A stretch of DNA of 64,000 nt. Origin: Strongyloides papillosus (Eukaryota; Nematoda; Chromadorea; Rhabditida; Strongyloididae). The notes below the pieces were generated by a model. It worked only from the letters and a program-made list of their open reading frames with translations, had not been told where the DNA came from and searched no databases. Numbering within the stretch: the stretch's first letter is position 1; every line of letters starts with the position of its first letter. Made by a program: the position numbers and the translations under genes. The stretch covers positions 372,001-436,000 of the forward strand of contig SRSI01000007.1 of NCBI GenBank assembly GCA_005656395.1. Reading direction: 5' to 3'. Shown piece by piece: positions 39,851-50,589 of the stretch.

Positions 39851-41275
39851 ATGGTTCAAGACCTTATGTCAATATTTTCAAAAAATTCATTTCAAAAGAT
39901 TTTTTTTGCTTCTGCAGGGGTTGTTGGTTTAATCTCAATATATTACTTTATACAGAGGTATGTTAACTTTATCTATAATTTTTATTTACATACTTGGTAT
40001 TATAGAAAGTCAAAGTTAAAAAAGGGTATTTCTTTGAAAAGTTTAGAAAATAGAGAGAATGGGACTAATGATTTGGAAAGCTTATGTAACTTAATAGATG
40101 CACTAGAAAAAATAATAGCTGATTCTGTAAATATCGAAAGGGAATCTGTAGAGTTATTGGTAAATGTTGTTCAAAGATTAAAAGGAGCTAGAAATGATTT
40201 GTTGCAGCTCTTCCCTGAATCAGATTTCAAAAAAATTACAAGAAAACGTGTATTATCAAGATCCGGTGTCAATAAAATTCCTTACGAAACAGGTGCTGGT
40301 GATGGCAATATTGATGTAGCTGGTAGATTTCATAGAGTTCCAAGTGGTTTCAGTGATATGTATAGTGCTAGACAGGGAACTTTATCAATATTTTCTGATT
40401 CAGATTCCTATCAATCTGCTATCGACAATTTTGATATTTTACGAGATGAAATTGAGGAAATGGATATGCTTGATTTGGATAGCAATGAGTTAGCATTTTA
40501 TAAGGAAGGATTAGAAATTGCCAAACGTGGTGATATTAAATACAGAAAGAATCGTTGTGACTTTGTTAAAGTAAATGACGTAGAAGAATTTTGTGCCAAA
40601 ATTTACTGTATTAGAAAAGCATTTACTTTATTAATGTCCGATGAATCAAAGAAAATATGGTTGATAAAGAGTGGTAGATCAATTTTAAGTGGAATTATTA
40701 AACAGGACGGAAAGGATCCAGCAGATTTCTTCGATGCATACGATTCAATGATTGAATTTTTGAATCAACCAAATATTGAGGAAACTGTATTTGTGGAATT
40801 ATTGCCAAGAAAAGTTCCAGAACTAAATCTTTGGGATGTTTTGCTTGACTATATTGTTTTAGATGCTTTTGATGACCTCAGGAAACCACCTTCAGCATTT
40901 ATGGCTTTAATTAAAAATCCATTTTTTTCTCAGAGTACTAAGGAAAGTTCAATTAGTACATTAATATATTCCATAGTCAAAGCTAAGAAATCACGCTTAC
41001 AAAATCCACATGGGTTTATATCACATTTTTATGACATCTCATTAGCAATATCTCCATCATTAGCAATGGGAATTTTAGGAGTAGCTTCAAAAGAATTTGT
41101 TGATTTATGCAATTGCTTTAAAGAAAAAGTATTTTTATTGATAATAGAAATCTTCGACTCAAAAGTCGTCAAATATACAACCGTTGAAGATTTGGCTAAC
41201 GATATTTGGAATATTTTTCAAAAACGATTAGATGAACTTTTGAATAGAGTGAACTCAGATTTGCAACTTTTTTAA
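39851..41275 (+). CDS. Mitoguardin (MIGA/FAM73) homologue
   Basis: Two exons: 39851-39957 and 40006-41275, 48-nt intron (GTATGTTAAC...ATTATAG); 458 residues after splicing. An N-terminal membrane helix (FASAGVVGLISIYYFIQ, about residues 19-36) is followed by a basic stretch, a charged linker with an acidic Ser cluster (SIFSDSDSYQSA, reminiscent of the FFAT-like region that binds VAP) and an all-helical C-terminal domain. MIGA proteins sit on the outer mitochondrial membrane, promote fusion and transfer lipids at ER contacts. Assignment rests on the domain layout and the helical domain rather than on a single catalytic motif. The intron carries no stop. SURF6 begins 132 bp downstream on the same strand. 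Confidence 0.75.
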   Translation: MVQDLMSIFSKNSFQKIFFASAGVVGLISIYYFIQRYVNFIYNFYLHTWYYRKSKLKKGISLKSLENRENGTNDLESLCNLIDALEKIIADSVNIERESVELLVNVVQRLKGARNDLLQLFPESDFKKITRKRVLSRSGVNKIPYETGAGDGNIDVAGRFHRVPSGFSDMYSARQGTLSIFSDSDSYQSAIDNFDILRDEIEEMDMLDLDSNELAFYKEGLEIAKRGDIKYRKNRCDFVKVNDVEEFCAKIYCIRKAFTLLMSDESKKIWLIKSGRSILSGIIKQDGKDPADFFDAYDSMIEFLNQPNIEETVFVELLPRKVPELNLWDVLLDYIVLDAFDDLRKPPSAFMALIKNPFFSQSTKESSISTLIYSIVKAKKSRLQNPHGFISHFYDISLAISPSLAMGILGVASKEFVDLCNCFKEKVFLLIIEIFDSKVVKYTTVEDLANDIWNIFQKRLDELLNRVNSDLQLF

Positions 41276-41396
41276 TAATGTAGTATATATATATTTTAGG
41301 GAACTTGTTAAATACTCTAGATTTATTTTTTTGATTTATTACCGCGTTTTAACGCTTTTAATATTTATATTTCTAATTTTTTTTTACTTAAAATCA

Positions 41397-41406
41397 ATTT
41401 TTTCAG
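41397..41406 (+). promoter_or_regulatory. Trans-splice acceptor candidate before SURF6
   Basis: ATTTTTTCAG one base before ATG; a splice acceptor with no donor-bearing exon upstream other than the preceding gene. Confidence 0.5.
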
Positions 41407-41407
41407 C

Positions 41408-42397
41408 ATGGCTAAAGAAGTTGATGAGTATTTCACTCGCATGGTTGATCTCATTCCTCCATCTATATGGGGTTTTGATACGGATGCTAATAAAAAAGTT
41501 CTTCTCTACAAATGTAACAAAGTTGATGCTAATCTTACAAATAAGGAAAAGAAAAACATTAACCCAAAAGATAAAAGCCATTATGCAAGATGTTCTAACG
41601 TTGTCGCTGATAGAATCAGTGAAATATTAAGTATCCTTAGAATAAAAGAAGAAGGAAAACTTGTACCAAAAAAATCAGATAAAATAGAAGTTCCCAAGAA
41701 AGGTGAAATAAAAGAAGACAAAGAACCAATTAAGAAGCAAAAGCAAAGAAAAAAGTTATCTGCCAAGGAGAAAGCCAAAATAAAGAAAGAGAAAAAAGAG
41801 AAGGCCTTACGAAATGAAAAAAGAAAAGGTAATACTATTGAAGAGGAAGAACCATCTACAAAGAAACCCAAAGTAGAGGAAGATGAGGATGAGAATGAAG
41901 AAGTAGAAAATGGAACAAAGAAATCTGATCTTAAAGCAAAATTATCCTTCTCAAAGATAAAGGGAGTCACAGACAAAGGAGAAAAGAAACTGACTAAAGC
42001 TGAAAAGAAAGATACATTCAAAGGTCGTGATTACAAGGCTCTTCTAAAGAAGGCTGAGAAACGAGAACAAAGAATTACTCAAATCCGTGAAAAAAATCCT
42101 GAAAAAGCCGAAAAAATAGAAGAAAACATTAAATGGAAAACAGCTTTAAAACGAGCTGAAGGTGAGAAAGTCAAGGATAATCCAACATTATTGAAGGCTG
42201 CTTCAAAGAGAAAAGAAGCTATCAAAGAAGCAAGAGCAAAGAAATGGGAGGAAAGAAAGAAAACTGTTGAAGAGAATAAGATCAAGAAACAAAATAGAAG
42301 AGAAGAAAACATCAAGAAAAGACGACAAGAAAAGGAGGACAAGAAAATTTCCAAAAGTAAGAAGAAAGGCCGAGTTATTCTGCCAAAAAAGAATTAA
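41408..42397 (+). CDS. SURF6: SURF6/Rrp14-type nucleolar ribosome biogenesis protein
   Basis: 329 residues, very Lys/Glu-rich. An N-terminal conserved segment (MAKEVDEYFTRMVDLIPPSI) and a low-complexity middle precede the SURF6 domain at about 185-329, with FKGRDYKALLKKAEKREQRI and a basic tail KKWEERKKTVEENKIKKQNR. SURF6/Rrp14 binds pre-rRNA and acts in early large and small subunit assembly in the nucleolus. ATTTTTTCAG ends 1 nt before the ATG, leaving virtually no 5' UTR, as for a trans-spliced gene. The mitoguardin stop is only 132 bp upstream. Convergent with HEATR1. Confidence 0.85.
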   Translation: MAKEVDEYFTRMVDLIPPSIWGFDTDANKKVLLYKCNKVDANLTNKEKKNINPKDKSHYARCSNVVADRISEILSILRIKEEGKLVPKKSDKIEVPKKGEIKEDKEPIKKQKQRKKLSAKEKAKIKKEKKEKALRNEKRKGNTIEEEEPSTKKPKVEEDEDENEEVENGTKKSDLKAKLSFSKIKGVTDKGEKKLTKAEKKDTFKGRDYKALLKKAEKREQRITQIREKNPEKAEKIEENIKWKTALKRAEGEKVKDNPTLLKAASKRKEAIKEARAKKWEERKKTVEENKIKKQNRREENIKKRRQEKEDKKISKSKKKGRVILPKKN

Positions 42398-42736
42398 TTT
42401 TTTTTATTTGTTTTGTTATGTTATGTTTAAAGAAATATTTTTTTTGTTTATTTGTTTTAGTAAATTCATTTTTATCACTATACTTTTTATGGTCTAAATA
42501 AAAAACTTTAAGATCAAACAAATTTTTACCACATTTTAATTGTTGCTTCTCTAAGAAAATACTAAAATTATTCTACACACAAATACTATAACGTTTTATT
42601 AACAAATCTATAACAATCATTCTTCAACAAAAACAAAAAAAAACAGAACACTAATTAAAATAAAAAAAATATACATAATGAGTACAATTTCTAAAATCCA
42701 AAGTTTAAATTGAGCAAGGTATTAAAAAATATTTCT
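42398..42736. other. Convergent 3' flank between SURF6 and HEATR1
   Basis: 339 bp, AT-rich; contains AATAAA (about 42498) for SURF6 and TTTATT (about 42595) for HEATR1 on the opposite strand. Confidence 0.5.
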
Positions 42737-45700
42737 TCATTCCTCTTCAGAATCTTCCTCAGATTTAAATAAGTTGTTCAATAGTCTGATAATTTTATCT
42801 GTCTCATCAACGATCTTCCTATTATTATCAGATAACAATCCCCTAAGAGCTTCAAGAAGTTGTGGGAGTACCGTTGCCATTCCTTCTCCAATCTTTCTTA
42901 TTAAAACTTCAATAACAGCCAACGTTCTGTAACGAATCTTTGATGATTCATTATTCAACTTTCCAAGTAACAAAATAATCATTTCATTGTTGAATAGATC
43001 AACATTAGAATCAGCAATATGATAGAAGGCATTTGCAAGATTATTCTTACATCTTTCTTCATGTCCAGAAATCTTAGTATTCTCCAATTCATCAATAACC
43101 CCTTCATAAACCATTTTAGCGCGTTCATCAGTCAAGAAGTCTGAATTCATAGCACAATTTGCAATAAAGTCTAATATAGCAACAATAAGAGAATCAGCTT
43201 TTTTAGCTTCATATGTATCATGTTTTCCATATAACAAAAGTTCTGAGTGATCAGTTTTTCTACCATTTGTCTTAGCCAATATCTCAGGAGTCATTTCAAA
43301 GATCTTCCCAAATTGATGTAAAGCCAAATCATTGTATACATTGTAAAATTTGTTGAAAAATGTATAGTAAGTTACCAATTGGAGATTTTCAACACTATTT
43401 GTAGGGGAACTAGAACGAACAATTGAATGGACATTTTGAATAATCTCTGCAAACAACGGATATACATCCTTTTCTGCTAAACAGTCAATAAGATTCAAGA
43501 ATGCTTCTATGAGATTCATTTCACATGATATTATAACATCATGTTCATCCTCTGTAGTACTATATTTACGGATATCGAAAAGTTTCAAGAACATCTCACA
43601 AAGAGAATGTGAGTATTGTTTTACTTGTTCAGTATCATTATTCAAGAATATTTCAGAAAGAATTTTAAGTAACATAGACATTCTACCTGGGTTAAATTCA
43701 CTTCTATCCAACAAAATATTTTGAATTGGCTTTATAACAACTCGGAGTTCAATACTACAAATGGCTTCTCCAATCATCTTCAATCTATGCTTAATACTAT
43801 TAAGACGATGTCCAAAGGTCCCCGGAACCAATGCAGAATTATCTTTAAATGATACATATGGAACATCATCGTACTTGAAAGACAAATTACAGTAGATCTT
43901 TATCAATCTCTCTATATGTGATGAAATAAATGGAATTGCAACTTCCGTAATTCTTTGAAGACATGTAAGTGAACAGATAAATAATGCATCCGCCTCAAAT
44001 GTTTTTCCACAAACACTTTGTTTTGATATTCTTCTCCTACGCATAAGAGTATTCTCTTCAACAGCAGTTTGGGCATTTTTCTTATTAATAGCTTCCTTAC
44101 TGATTGTTTGGTCACACTCAATTAATGTTTCAAGGCAAACTTTAGACAATTTCTCTGCATATAAGATAATAATTTTCATATTCTTCATTTTGATAATTTC
44201 TGAAACTAGAAGCATGACATTACCAACCATTAAATTGTCAAGATGAGTTATTCCATCAATAACTTTCATACATCTTATAAAAATATCCATAATGGTTTCA
44301 TCATCCTGACAGTGATTGACAAGTAATTTTAATGTAAATGCAGCATTTCTACAACGATTAATTTCCTCTTTCGATTCTGCAGGAATAATCCATTCCTTTA
44401 ATTTCTCAGCGAACTTAATTAAATATTCATTCCCTATCGTAATACCAGTACGACTCTCAAAGAATCCATCACTAACAAGTTTAGCATTCAATAACTGCAA
44501 TGCCTTATCACGTATACCAGTCTTAGAACTATCATTCTCATTTAACAACTCATTAATAATATTCCCAGAAACATTACCAGGAAGTAGATTACGAATCTTA
44601 TCTCCAATTACATCACCTCTAGCACATATAGCCAACCAGTATTTTAATGTCATCGCGGAAACTGTTGTATCCACGCCATTTGCTACATCCTGTTTATGCT
44701 TACTATCAGCCTCGTTAAGTTGCTCAGTCAAAAATTCATCCACGTCAATAAGTACAAGTAAAAGATTTTTTCCAACACCAGAGAAATTCTTAGTAATTTG
44801 CTCATCTGACATCACAAGGAATTTATCATATATTGGTTTGTAATTTAATAATTTGATGATAAATCCTAATATAACAAAACGAAGATGACGCAATTTTGGC
44901 ATGCTAAACTTTTCCCTATCTATAATATTAGGATATTTTTTTGCATTAAAATGTTCCGGTGTTTTATCACCACCAAGGTAGATGATGTACCTTAAAATAT
45001 CATGAATAATGAAAAATTGTATCTCCGGTGTGAATTGAGAAATCATCTCCAAACATAACTCTTCGAAAATTTCACCATCAGTCTTTTGTTGTTCTGTATT
45101 CTTTTGCCATTTCATACAGTATTCCTCGAATAAAATTAAAATAACTATCCATACTTTTTTAGGTCCTACACATTTTGAAATGTGTCTAACAATAGCTATG
45201 CGTCTATGAATTGGAATGTCAAGAATGCTCTGACACAAAACCTTTGATATTCCAATCAACTGCTCATTTGGTCTATGCTTTGGTCCACTTTTTGATTTCT
45301 GATCAAGTACCCTAACTGATTTAAAAAGTGCTGTAGCAGCTTCCTCAAAAATTTCTAATGTTAAACTGTTATCTTTCTTAAGTGTTGATGTTCCCATAAA
45401 TGTAAAGACAGACATTATTTGTTTAATGACACGGACTGGTGAAACGTTCAATGCAGCAATTAAAAGCATCATAGAACCTCTGAGGATTCGTAAATTTGTT
45501 GTGGATCTTAAGTGCTTGACTAATAGGTCTAATTTCAAGTCACTTTCTTTAATCTTGTAACTTCCGGGATTGTCAAAAGCTTTAACGAGTAGTGAAATTG
45601 TCAATTTTTGAATGTAAATAGATGTTGAATCAGGTTCGGTTACGCCTTTATTAGCTTCATTATTCATAATATCAAAAAGAATCATAATGACATCGTGATT

Positions 45701-47662
45701 TACAGGGAATGACTCAACTACAGTAAATACTTCCAAAGCAGTAGTTATTCTCTTCTCTACTTCCTCTGGAGTGTGATTTTCAAAATAAGCTTTAGAACTT
45801 GTCGCAGCCTTCTTTCTAGCAGGAGTCATTACATTTTTGGGTTGACTTAATAAACGTAAAACGTCATCTCCAGAATAAGGGACGCGACATAAGGCACTTT
45901 TTATTGCACTATGGTAATCAGGAGCTTTATTTTTGATAATCATTAAAAATCCCTCCATGGCAAATTCTATCAAATCACTCTGTGGTTGATTATTCATATA
46001 CTCTTTATTTTCAAAACTTTTTAGAGCCCAAACCATTTTATCATATTTCTCTCCTTCAATATACCCCAATAATTTTTGAATGGAACCTTTAAATGGTTTC
46101 TTCTCCTCAACAACTACTTGAACATTACTTAGAATTTCATCTTTTTCAGCAACCTTTATTTTTTTCACAATTTCATTATCCATAGAAGAAGTAGTAATAG
46201 ACGACATATTATTATTTGTTGAATTAATTAACTTTCTTTTATTCTTCTGTTCTTTTGCATTAGTTGTTATTTCACCTAACTCCTGATCTTCTATTTTACA
46301 ATCATGCATAATTTTTGTTATAACATCCATGTCTCTACGAATCCACTCTGCACGACGGGCATCAAATGCATCAACAAATCTCAAGATAATCCCACGCATA
46401 TGAATTTGAAAAGACTTTGACATTGTGTCAAAACCATAAATAGGTTCGTTTGCCTTTTTGCAATTTCCATAATGATCAAACATTAACTCAAAGAAAGATA
46501 CAGCATCATTGAGTGTCAAAAATTCAGGGTCTGTAAATAATTTAAATACAACAAAGAAATTGTCCATATCTTCCGGTTGGACATTTTTTTCTTTTAGCAT
46601 TCCAAACATCGTTCTATAAACAACAACCAAAAATTTACTAATATCTGTATCTTTTGAGATATCCATTAAAACATCACTAATACCAACTTCCTCATTCTTC
46701 AATATAATTTTCCTCCAAGCTTTGAATGGAAGTAAAGTAACATGTTGTCTTTGACATAAAACAACAAGTGTTTGAATGGCTAACGGAAAGACATTAGATT
46801 TCATCTTAAGTAGCAACATCTTTATAATAGAATCAAGTATATCAGAGTTTAATTCAGTACTACAAGCAAGTTGGGTAACCACCATCATTGTAGCACATTT
46901 AAAAGAAAATGATTTACTCTTCAATCCCTCTGCAATAACAGGCAAAATTCTTCCAATCAAATTATTGTCAATATTTTTACTCTCTTGGAGAACATTTATT
47001 GAGATACTTGCAAACAATGAATAATACATGTTACATTTTGAATCCAAATACTCTACACCTACTACTTTAATTGCTCTTTGTATGATACTACAAACAGTGC
47101 TAATAAATTGGTAGTTGAAACTATTAGAATGCCTCAATACCCTGTGAAATGGGATTGCAACTCCTTCTTTGGCAAATGGTTCCAACCAATTCCACTCTGT
47201 ATTTTTAACTTTTAATATTGATATCAATCTTGCATATGCATTTGTTGAGTGGTAAGGGAAAAATATCGCAGCAAGATCCTTTGCATTATAAGAATGAACT
47301 TGATATTTATAAATCAACCATTCTAGTACTTGATGACAAGCTGTATGTTGGAAATATGGAGCCAACACAAATAGCATCTTCTCTAAACTACTATTTAATT
47401 TTGCATTTTCCTCTGCTGACAGCATTGAACGTTGGAAATTCATTTTATCTTCAGTAAATAAATCTGGCTCATAACAATCAATATCTGGGTCAATTTCCTT
47501 TAATTGCTTCAAACCACTAAGACCAATTTGATAAAACTTCTCTCTGTCTAATGCTCCAGCCTGTTTTCTATCAAAAAGAAATGAGACAATTCGACGTTCA
47601 GCGCCTAAAGCATCTGTAACAGGCGTCCTAAGCTGCTCTAACTGTCGTGCCAAAGATGTCAT
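42737..47662 (-). CDS. HEATR1: HEATR1/UTP10, U3 snoRNP (SSU processome) scaffold
   Basis: 1641 residues in one uninterrupted exon. The N-terminus MTSLARQLEQLRTPVTDA, the LFDRKQAGALDREKFYQIGL block, and CHQVLEWLIYKYQVHSYNAK match the UTP10 N-terminal domain. The BP28-type C-terminal domain includes LLYGKHDTYEAKKADSLIVA, and helical HEAT repeats extend to LPQLLEALRGLLSDNNRKIV, before an acidic end (EEDSEEE). UTP10/HEATR1 is needed for rDNA transcription and 18S pre-rRNA processing. Shorter than the roughly 2,100-residue human protein, with reduced middle repeats. The start is preceded by CTTATAG 2 nt upstream, a likely trans-splice acceptor. Confidence 0.93.
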   Translation of the reverse strand: MTSLARQLEQLRTPVTDALGAERRIVSFLFDRKQAGALDREKFYQIGLSGLKQLKEIDPDIDCYEPDLFTEDKMNFQRSMLSAEENAKLNSSLEKMLFVLAPYFQHTACHQVLEWLIYKYQVHSYNAKDLAAIFFPYHSTNAYARLISILKVKNTEWNWLEPFAKEGVAIPFHRVLRHSNSFNYQFISTVCSIIQRAIKVVGVEYLDSKCNMYYSLFASISINVLQESKNIDNNLIGRILPVIAEGLKSKSFSFKCATMMVVTQLACSTELNSDILDSIIKMLLLKMKSNVFPLAIQTLVVLCQRQHVTLLPFKAWRKIILKNEEVGISDVLMDISKDTDISKFLVVVYRTMFGMLKEKNVQPEDMDNFFVVFKLFTDPEFLTLNDAVSFFELMFDHYGNCKKANEPIYGFDTMSKSFQIHMRGIILRFVDAFDARRAEWIRRDMDVITKIMHDCKIEDQELGEITTNAKEQKNKRKLINSTNNNMSSITTSSMDNEIVKKIKVAEKDEILSNVQVVVEEKKPFKGSIQKLLGYIEGEKYDKMVWALKSFENKEYMNNQPQSDLIEFAMEGFLMIIKNKAPDYHSAIKSALCRVPYSGDDVLRLLSQPKNVMTPARKKAATSSKAYFENHTPEEVEKRITTALEVFTVVESFPVNHDVIMILFDIMNNEANKGVTEPDSTSIYIQKLTISLLVKAFDNPGSYKIKESDLKLDLLVKHLRSTTNLRILRGSMMLLIAALNVSPVRVIKQIMSVFTFMGTSTLKKDNSLTLEIFEEAATALFKSVRVLDQKSKSGPKHRPNEQLIGISKVLCQSILDIPIHRRIAIVRHISKCVGPKKVWIVILILFEEYCMKWQKNTEQQKTDGEIFEELCLEMISQFTPEIQFFIIHDILRYIIYLGGDKTPEHFNAKKYPNIIDREKFSMPKLRHLRFVILGFIIKLLNYKPIYDKFLVMSDEQITKNFSGVGKNLLLVLIDVDEFLTEQLNEADSKHKQDVANGVDTTVSAMTLKYWLAICARGDVIGDKIRNLLPGNVSGNIINELLNENDSSKTGIRDKALQLLNAKLVSDGFFESRTGITIGNEYLIKFAEKLKEWIIPAESKEEINRCRNAAFTLKLLVNHCQDDETIMDIFIRCMKVIDGITHLDNLMVGNVMLLVSEIIKMKNMKIIILYAEKLSKVCLETLIECDQTISKEAINKKNAQTAVEENTLMRRRRISKQSVCGKTFEADALFICSLTCLQRITEVAIPFISSHIERLIKIYCNLSFKYDDVPYVSFKDNSALVPGTFGHRLNSIKHRLKMIGEAICSIELRVVIKPIQNILLDRSEFNPGRMSMLLKILSEIFLNNDTEQVKQYSHSLCEMFLKLFDIRKYSTTEDEHDVIISCEMNLIEAFLNLIDCLAEKDVYPLFAEIIQNVHSIVRSSSPTNSVENLQLVTYYTFFNKFYNVYNDLALHQFGKIFEMTPEILAKTNGRKTDHSELLLYGKHDTYEAKKADSLIVAILDFIANCAMNSDFLTDERAKMVYEGVIDELENTKISGHEERCKNNLANAFYHIADSNVDLFNNEMIILLLGKLNNESSKIRYRTLAVIEVLIRKIGEGMATVLPQLLEALRGLLSDNNRKIVDETDKIIRLLNNLFKSEEDSEEE

Positions 47663-48888
47663 ACCTATAAGAAAAAAATAATAGTAACAAACAACACATA
47701 TTCGGGATAATTATTCGAAGATATTCTAAAGATAAAATTAATAATTTTTAAAAAATTGTATACAAATTGGAAAGGTGCACTCTTCGATGTTCAGAAATTC
47801 TATGTAGGATTTCATGACACAAATTTTTTACTCGCTGTCAGTATTAAACTCTCCATAGTATAAATAGACTTTTTAAATCAAAACGTGAATTTTATTTTAG
47901 ACAATACATTTGCTTTTAAAGTTATTACACAATATTATCAAAAATATAATCTCTCTCATATGGAACAATTATCATAAACCACAATAATATTATTATTTTT
48001 CTTCAACTTATCTTCTTAAGTTAATTTAATCTATTTATTCACCCAAAACTATTTTCACATGATAAGGCAGCCTTTCAAAGCAATTTTGGTCATATATTTA
48101 TAGTAGCGTTACATTCATAATGGTTATATTTTCTACTTATGTGCAATTATTAGAATACTTATTTTTCAAGATAAAATAAAAGCATTGTTATTATCATGAA
48201 ATAGTGATAAAGGTGTTTTACATTATAATTTCTGTAATTTTACTTATAATACATCATACATCTGAGTCATATTTTAAATTTTTTTTTCCATCACTTATAT
48301 ACTATGTACTTTGGTGTTTTGTAATGTTACAATAAACCTGATTCATTTTGGTAGAGGTTGATACATACTTCCTTTTTGTTTAGCTATTTATGTGGTATTA
48401 AAAATCATAAGTTTGGTAGAGTGCTGTTTTAAAATTTTTCATTTTTGTTTATAATATGATGAATAAAGAAAAAATAAAATGTTTATAGCAATTTTAATAA
48501 AAAATACTGTTTATAATGTTTTAACTTTTCGCTAATTTTTTTTAGAACGTTTCATATATTATTCTTTTTGTCAACAATTAATATTATAAGATAGAATCTT
48601 CAAATTATATTAAAGGGGTAAAAAGTTTGAGTTGTCTTGTTTAATTATTATCTTACACTTTTATCCCTTTTATAAATGTGAATCATCAAGTCAGAGCATG
48701 AACAACAAAAAATTATGTAAGTTGAATTGTGTAATATTTGTATATTATATAAATAGCTTATAACAATTTATTATATTGTTCTCACTTGAACAAGTATATA
48801 TGTTATTGAAAATGAATGTATATATTTATTAAAGTCATCCATTTTTAATATTAATTTTTATAGTTTCAGTTTCAACATACTTCAAGTT
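47663..48888. other. Divergent intergenic region, HEATR1 / IPPK
   Basis: 1.2 kb, AT-rich, no gene; must contain both promoters. TATA-like sequence is abundant and not informative. Confidence 0.5.
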
Positions 48889-50319
48889 ATGATTGTTGAT
48901 CTCTCTGAATATGAATCTTTTTGCTACCGTGGTGAGGGTAGAGCTAACTATGTTGTGTCGGCTAAAAATTCCAAAACAGGTGTCAGAATTGTTTGGAGAT
49001 TTAGTAAAAACAAACAAACTGGTTTAGCGAACTTTAATTCTATTTCAAAATTGGTATATCATTATATGGATAAACTTATATCTCCATTGTTTAGTGAGAA
49101 GTATCTTGTTAAATGCAAAGTTGTCTCTTTTTCAATGTATGATGCTCATTTACTTAGTAAACTGCCAACATTACCTGTAAATTTATTCATCAAAAATATT
49201 GATGAACTAAGGAATGAAGAAAAATATCCTAAAGATCTTGCTTTACTTAAACTACAATTCGCACCCCAAGATTGTACATTTATTTCTGCATTAGAAATGT
49301 TAGATGCTACAGAAATTTATGTTAATAATTTTTCTACAAATACATTACTTCAAAATTCTATGTTACAGTCACCGACAATAACTTTTGAAATAAAACCAAA
49401 ACAAGGATTTTACCAAAATCATTTTAATATTGCAAATTGTGATACCAGTTTGAATGCTTCTTTATCAAATGTTTATTTCCCTTACTGTAACAACTGTGTT
49501 TTACAACTTGAAAAGTGGAAATCACAGGCATTTGCTAAAATGTATGATTTTTGCCCTTTAGACTTGTATAGTGGTGATAAAAAACGAATGACAAAAGCAA
49601 TTGAATCGTTGATAGATGATCCTCATAGGAATATGCGAATTTTTAAAAATGGTATAGAAATTCATTCAAATGAAGGACAGGTAGGAAAAAAAGGGTTAGA
49701 AAAAAGTATTGGAGAATTAAATCAATATATTGAAAATAATAATTGTAGTGTTAAAATGGTAGATGTACTTGTTGATGCACTGAGCTGTATATTAACAGGT
49801 GTCAACAGTAATAATTGTAAAAATTTTTCCATTCAATCAACGTCGATAATCAATGAATTGTTGGTAGGACAACAAATTGATAAAATTGGACTGGTTGAGG
49901 GAATCAGAATACTGAGACAATTTTCAATCAAAGAACGTTCAATGTATGATGATATTTATCAATGGACAACCAAAGATCTTTCATCAATTATCGAATCAAA
50001 CACCGATGAAGATAAACTATGGCAGTACTTATTAGCAGCAACGTTAAAAGATTGCTCTTTAATGATAAGCATGAAACTTATTGATTCCTCTACAAAAGAT
50101 CTCTTTTCAAAAGAGTTGGAAAATATAGTAACAATTTATCCCAACATCAATCAAAACTCTCCGTTACATTTCATTTATTCAGTTAAAGTTGTTGACTTAG
50201 ATCCAAAATCTCCTAAAAATCTTGTTAATTCTTATGCTCGTTTTTTGGAAGGACTTAAACTATTACAACTAAATCCGTCACTTCGTGTATCTTGCCTTCA
50301 ATCATCAACTAAACAATAA
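48889..50319 (+). CDS. IPPK: Inositol-pentakisphosphate 2-kinase
   Basis: 476 residues, intronless. IPK1 motifs in order: FCYRGEGRANYVVSAK (nucleotide-binding loop, residues 10-25), FEIKPKQGF (about residue 166; the conserved E-x-K-P-K-x-G segment), YCNNCVLQLEKWK and FCPLDLYSGDKKRMTKAIES. It phosphorylates inositol 1,3,4,5,6-pentakisphosphate at position 2 to form phytate (InsP6), which supports mRNA export and other nuclear functions. Length suits the animal family. The last 200 residues are less conserved. Convergent with the metalloproteinase gene, stops 270 bp apart. Confidence 0.93.
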   Translation: MIVDLSEYESFCYRGEGRANYVVSAKNSKTGVRIVWRFSKNKQTGLANFNSISKLVYHYMDKLISPLFSEKYLVKCKVVSFSMYDAHLLSKLPTLPVNLFIKNIDELRNEEKYPKDLALLKLQFAPQDCTFISALEMLDATEIYVNNFSTNTLLQNSMLQSPTITFEIKPKQGFYQNHFNIANCDTSLNASLSNVYFPYCNNCVLQLEKWKSQAFAKMYDFCPLDLYSGDKKRMTKAIESLIDDPHRNMRIFKNGIEIHSNEGQVGKKGLEKSIGELNQYIENNNCSVKMVDVLVDALSCILTGVNSNNCKNFSIQSTSIINELLVGQQIDKIGLVEGIRILRQFSIKERSMYDDIYQWTTKDLSSIIESNTDEDKLWQYLLAATLKDCSLMISMKLIDSSTKDLFSKELENIVTIYPNINQNSPLHFIYSVKVVDLDPKSPKNLVNSYARFLEGLKLLQLNPSLRVSCLQSSTKQ

Positions 50320-50589
50320 AATATTTGTTAAATATTTTAATAACTAATATTTTATGTTTTATAAAATACTTTAAAATACAAAATTTATTATACATAAAGT
50401 TAAATAATAAAAAAAAAGTAATAATTAAACTTTTTTGTTTAAATATGAGATACAATTAAAATAAAATATCTTTCAAAATGAAAAGAAAATAACTCTTTTA
50501 AATTAAAAAAAAAGTATTGTTTGTTAATATAATTATTAATTTTATTTTTCTTTCATCATATTAAAGCTCTTTTAATTTATATATATTTT

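Noticed and set aside
41581..42354. Long minus-strand Ser/Phe-rich ORFs
   Set aside because: Antisense shadows of the Lys/Glu-rich SURF6 coding sequence.
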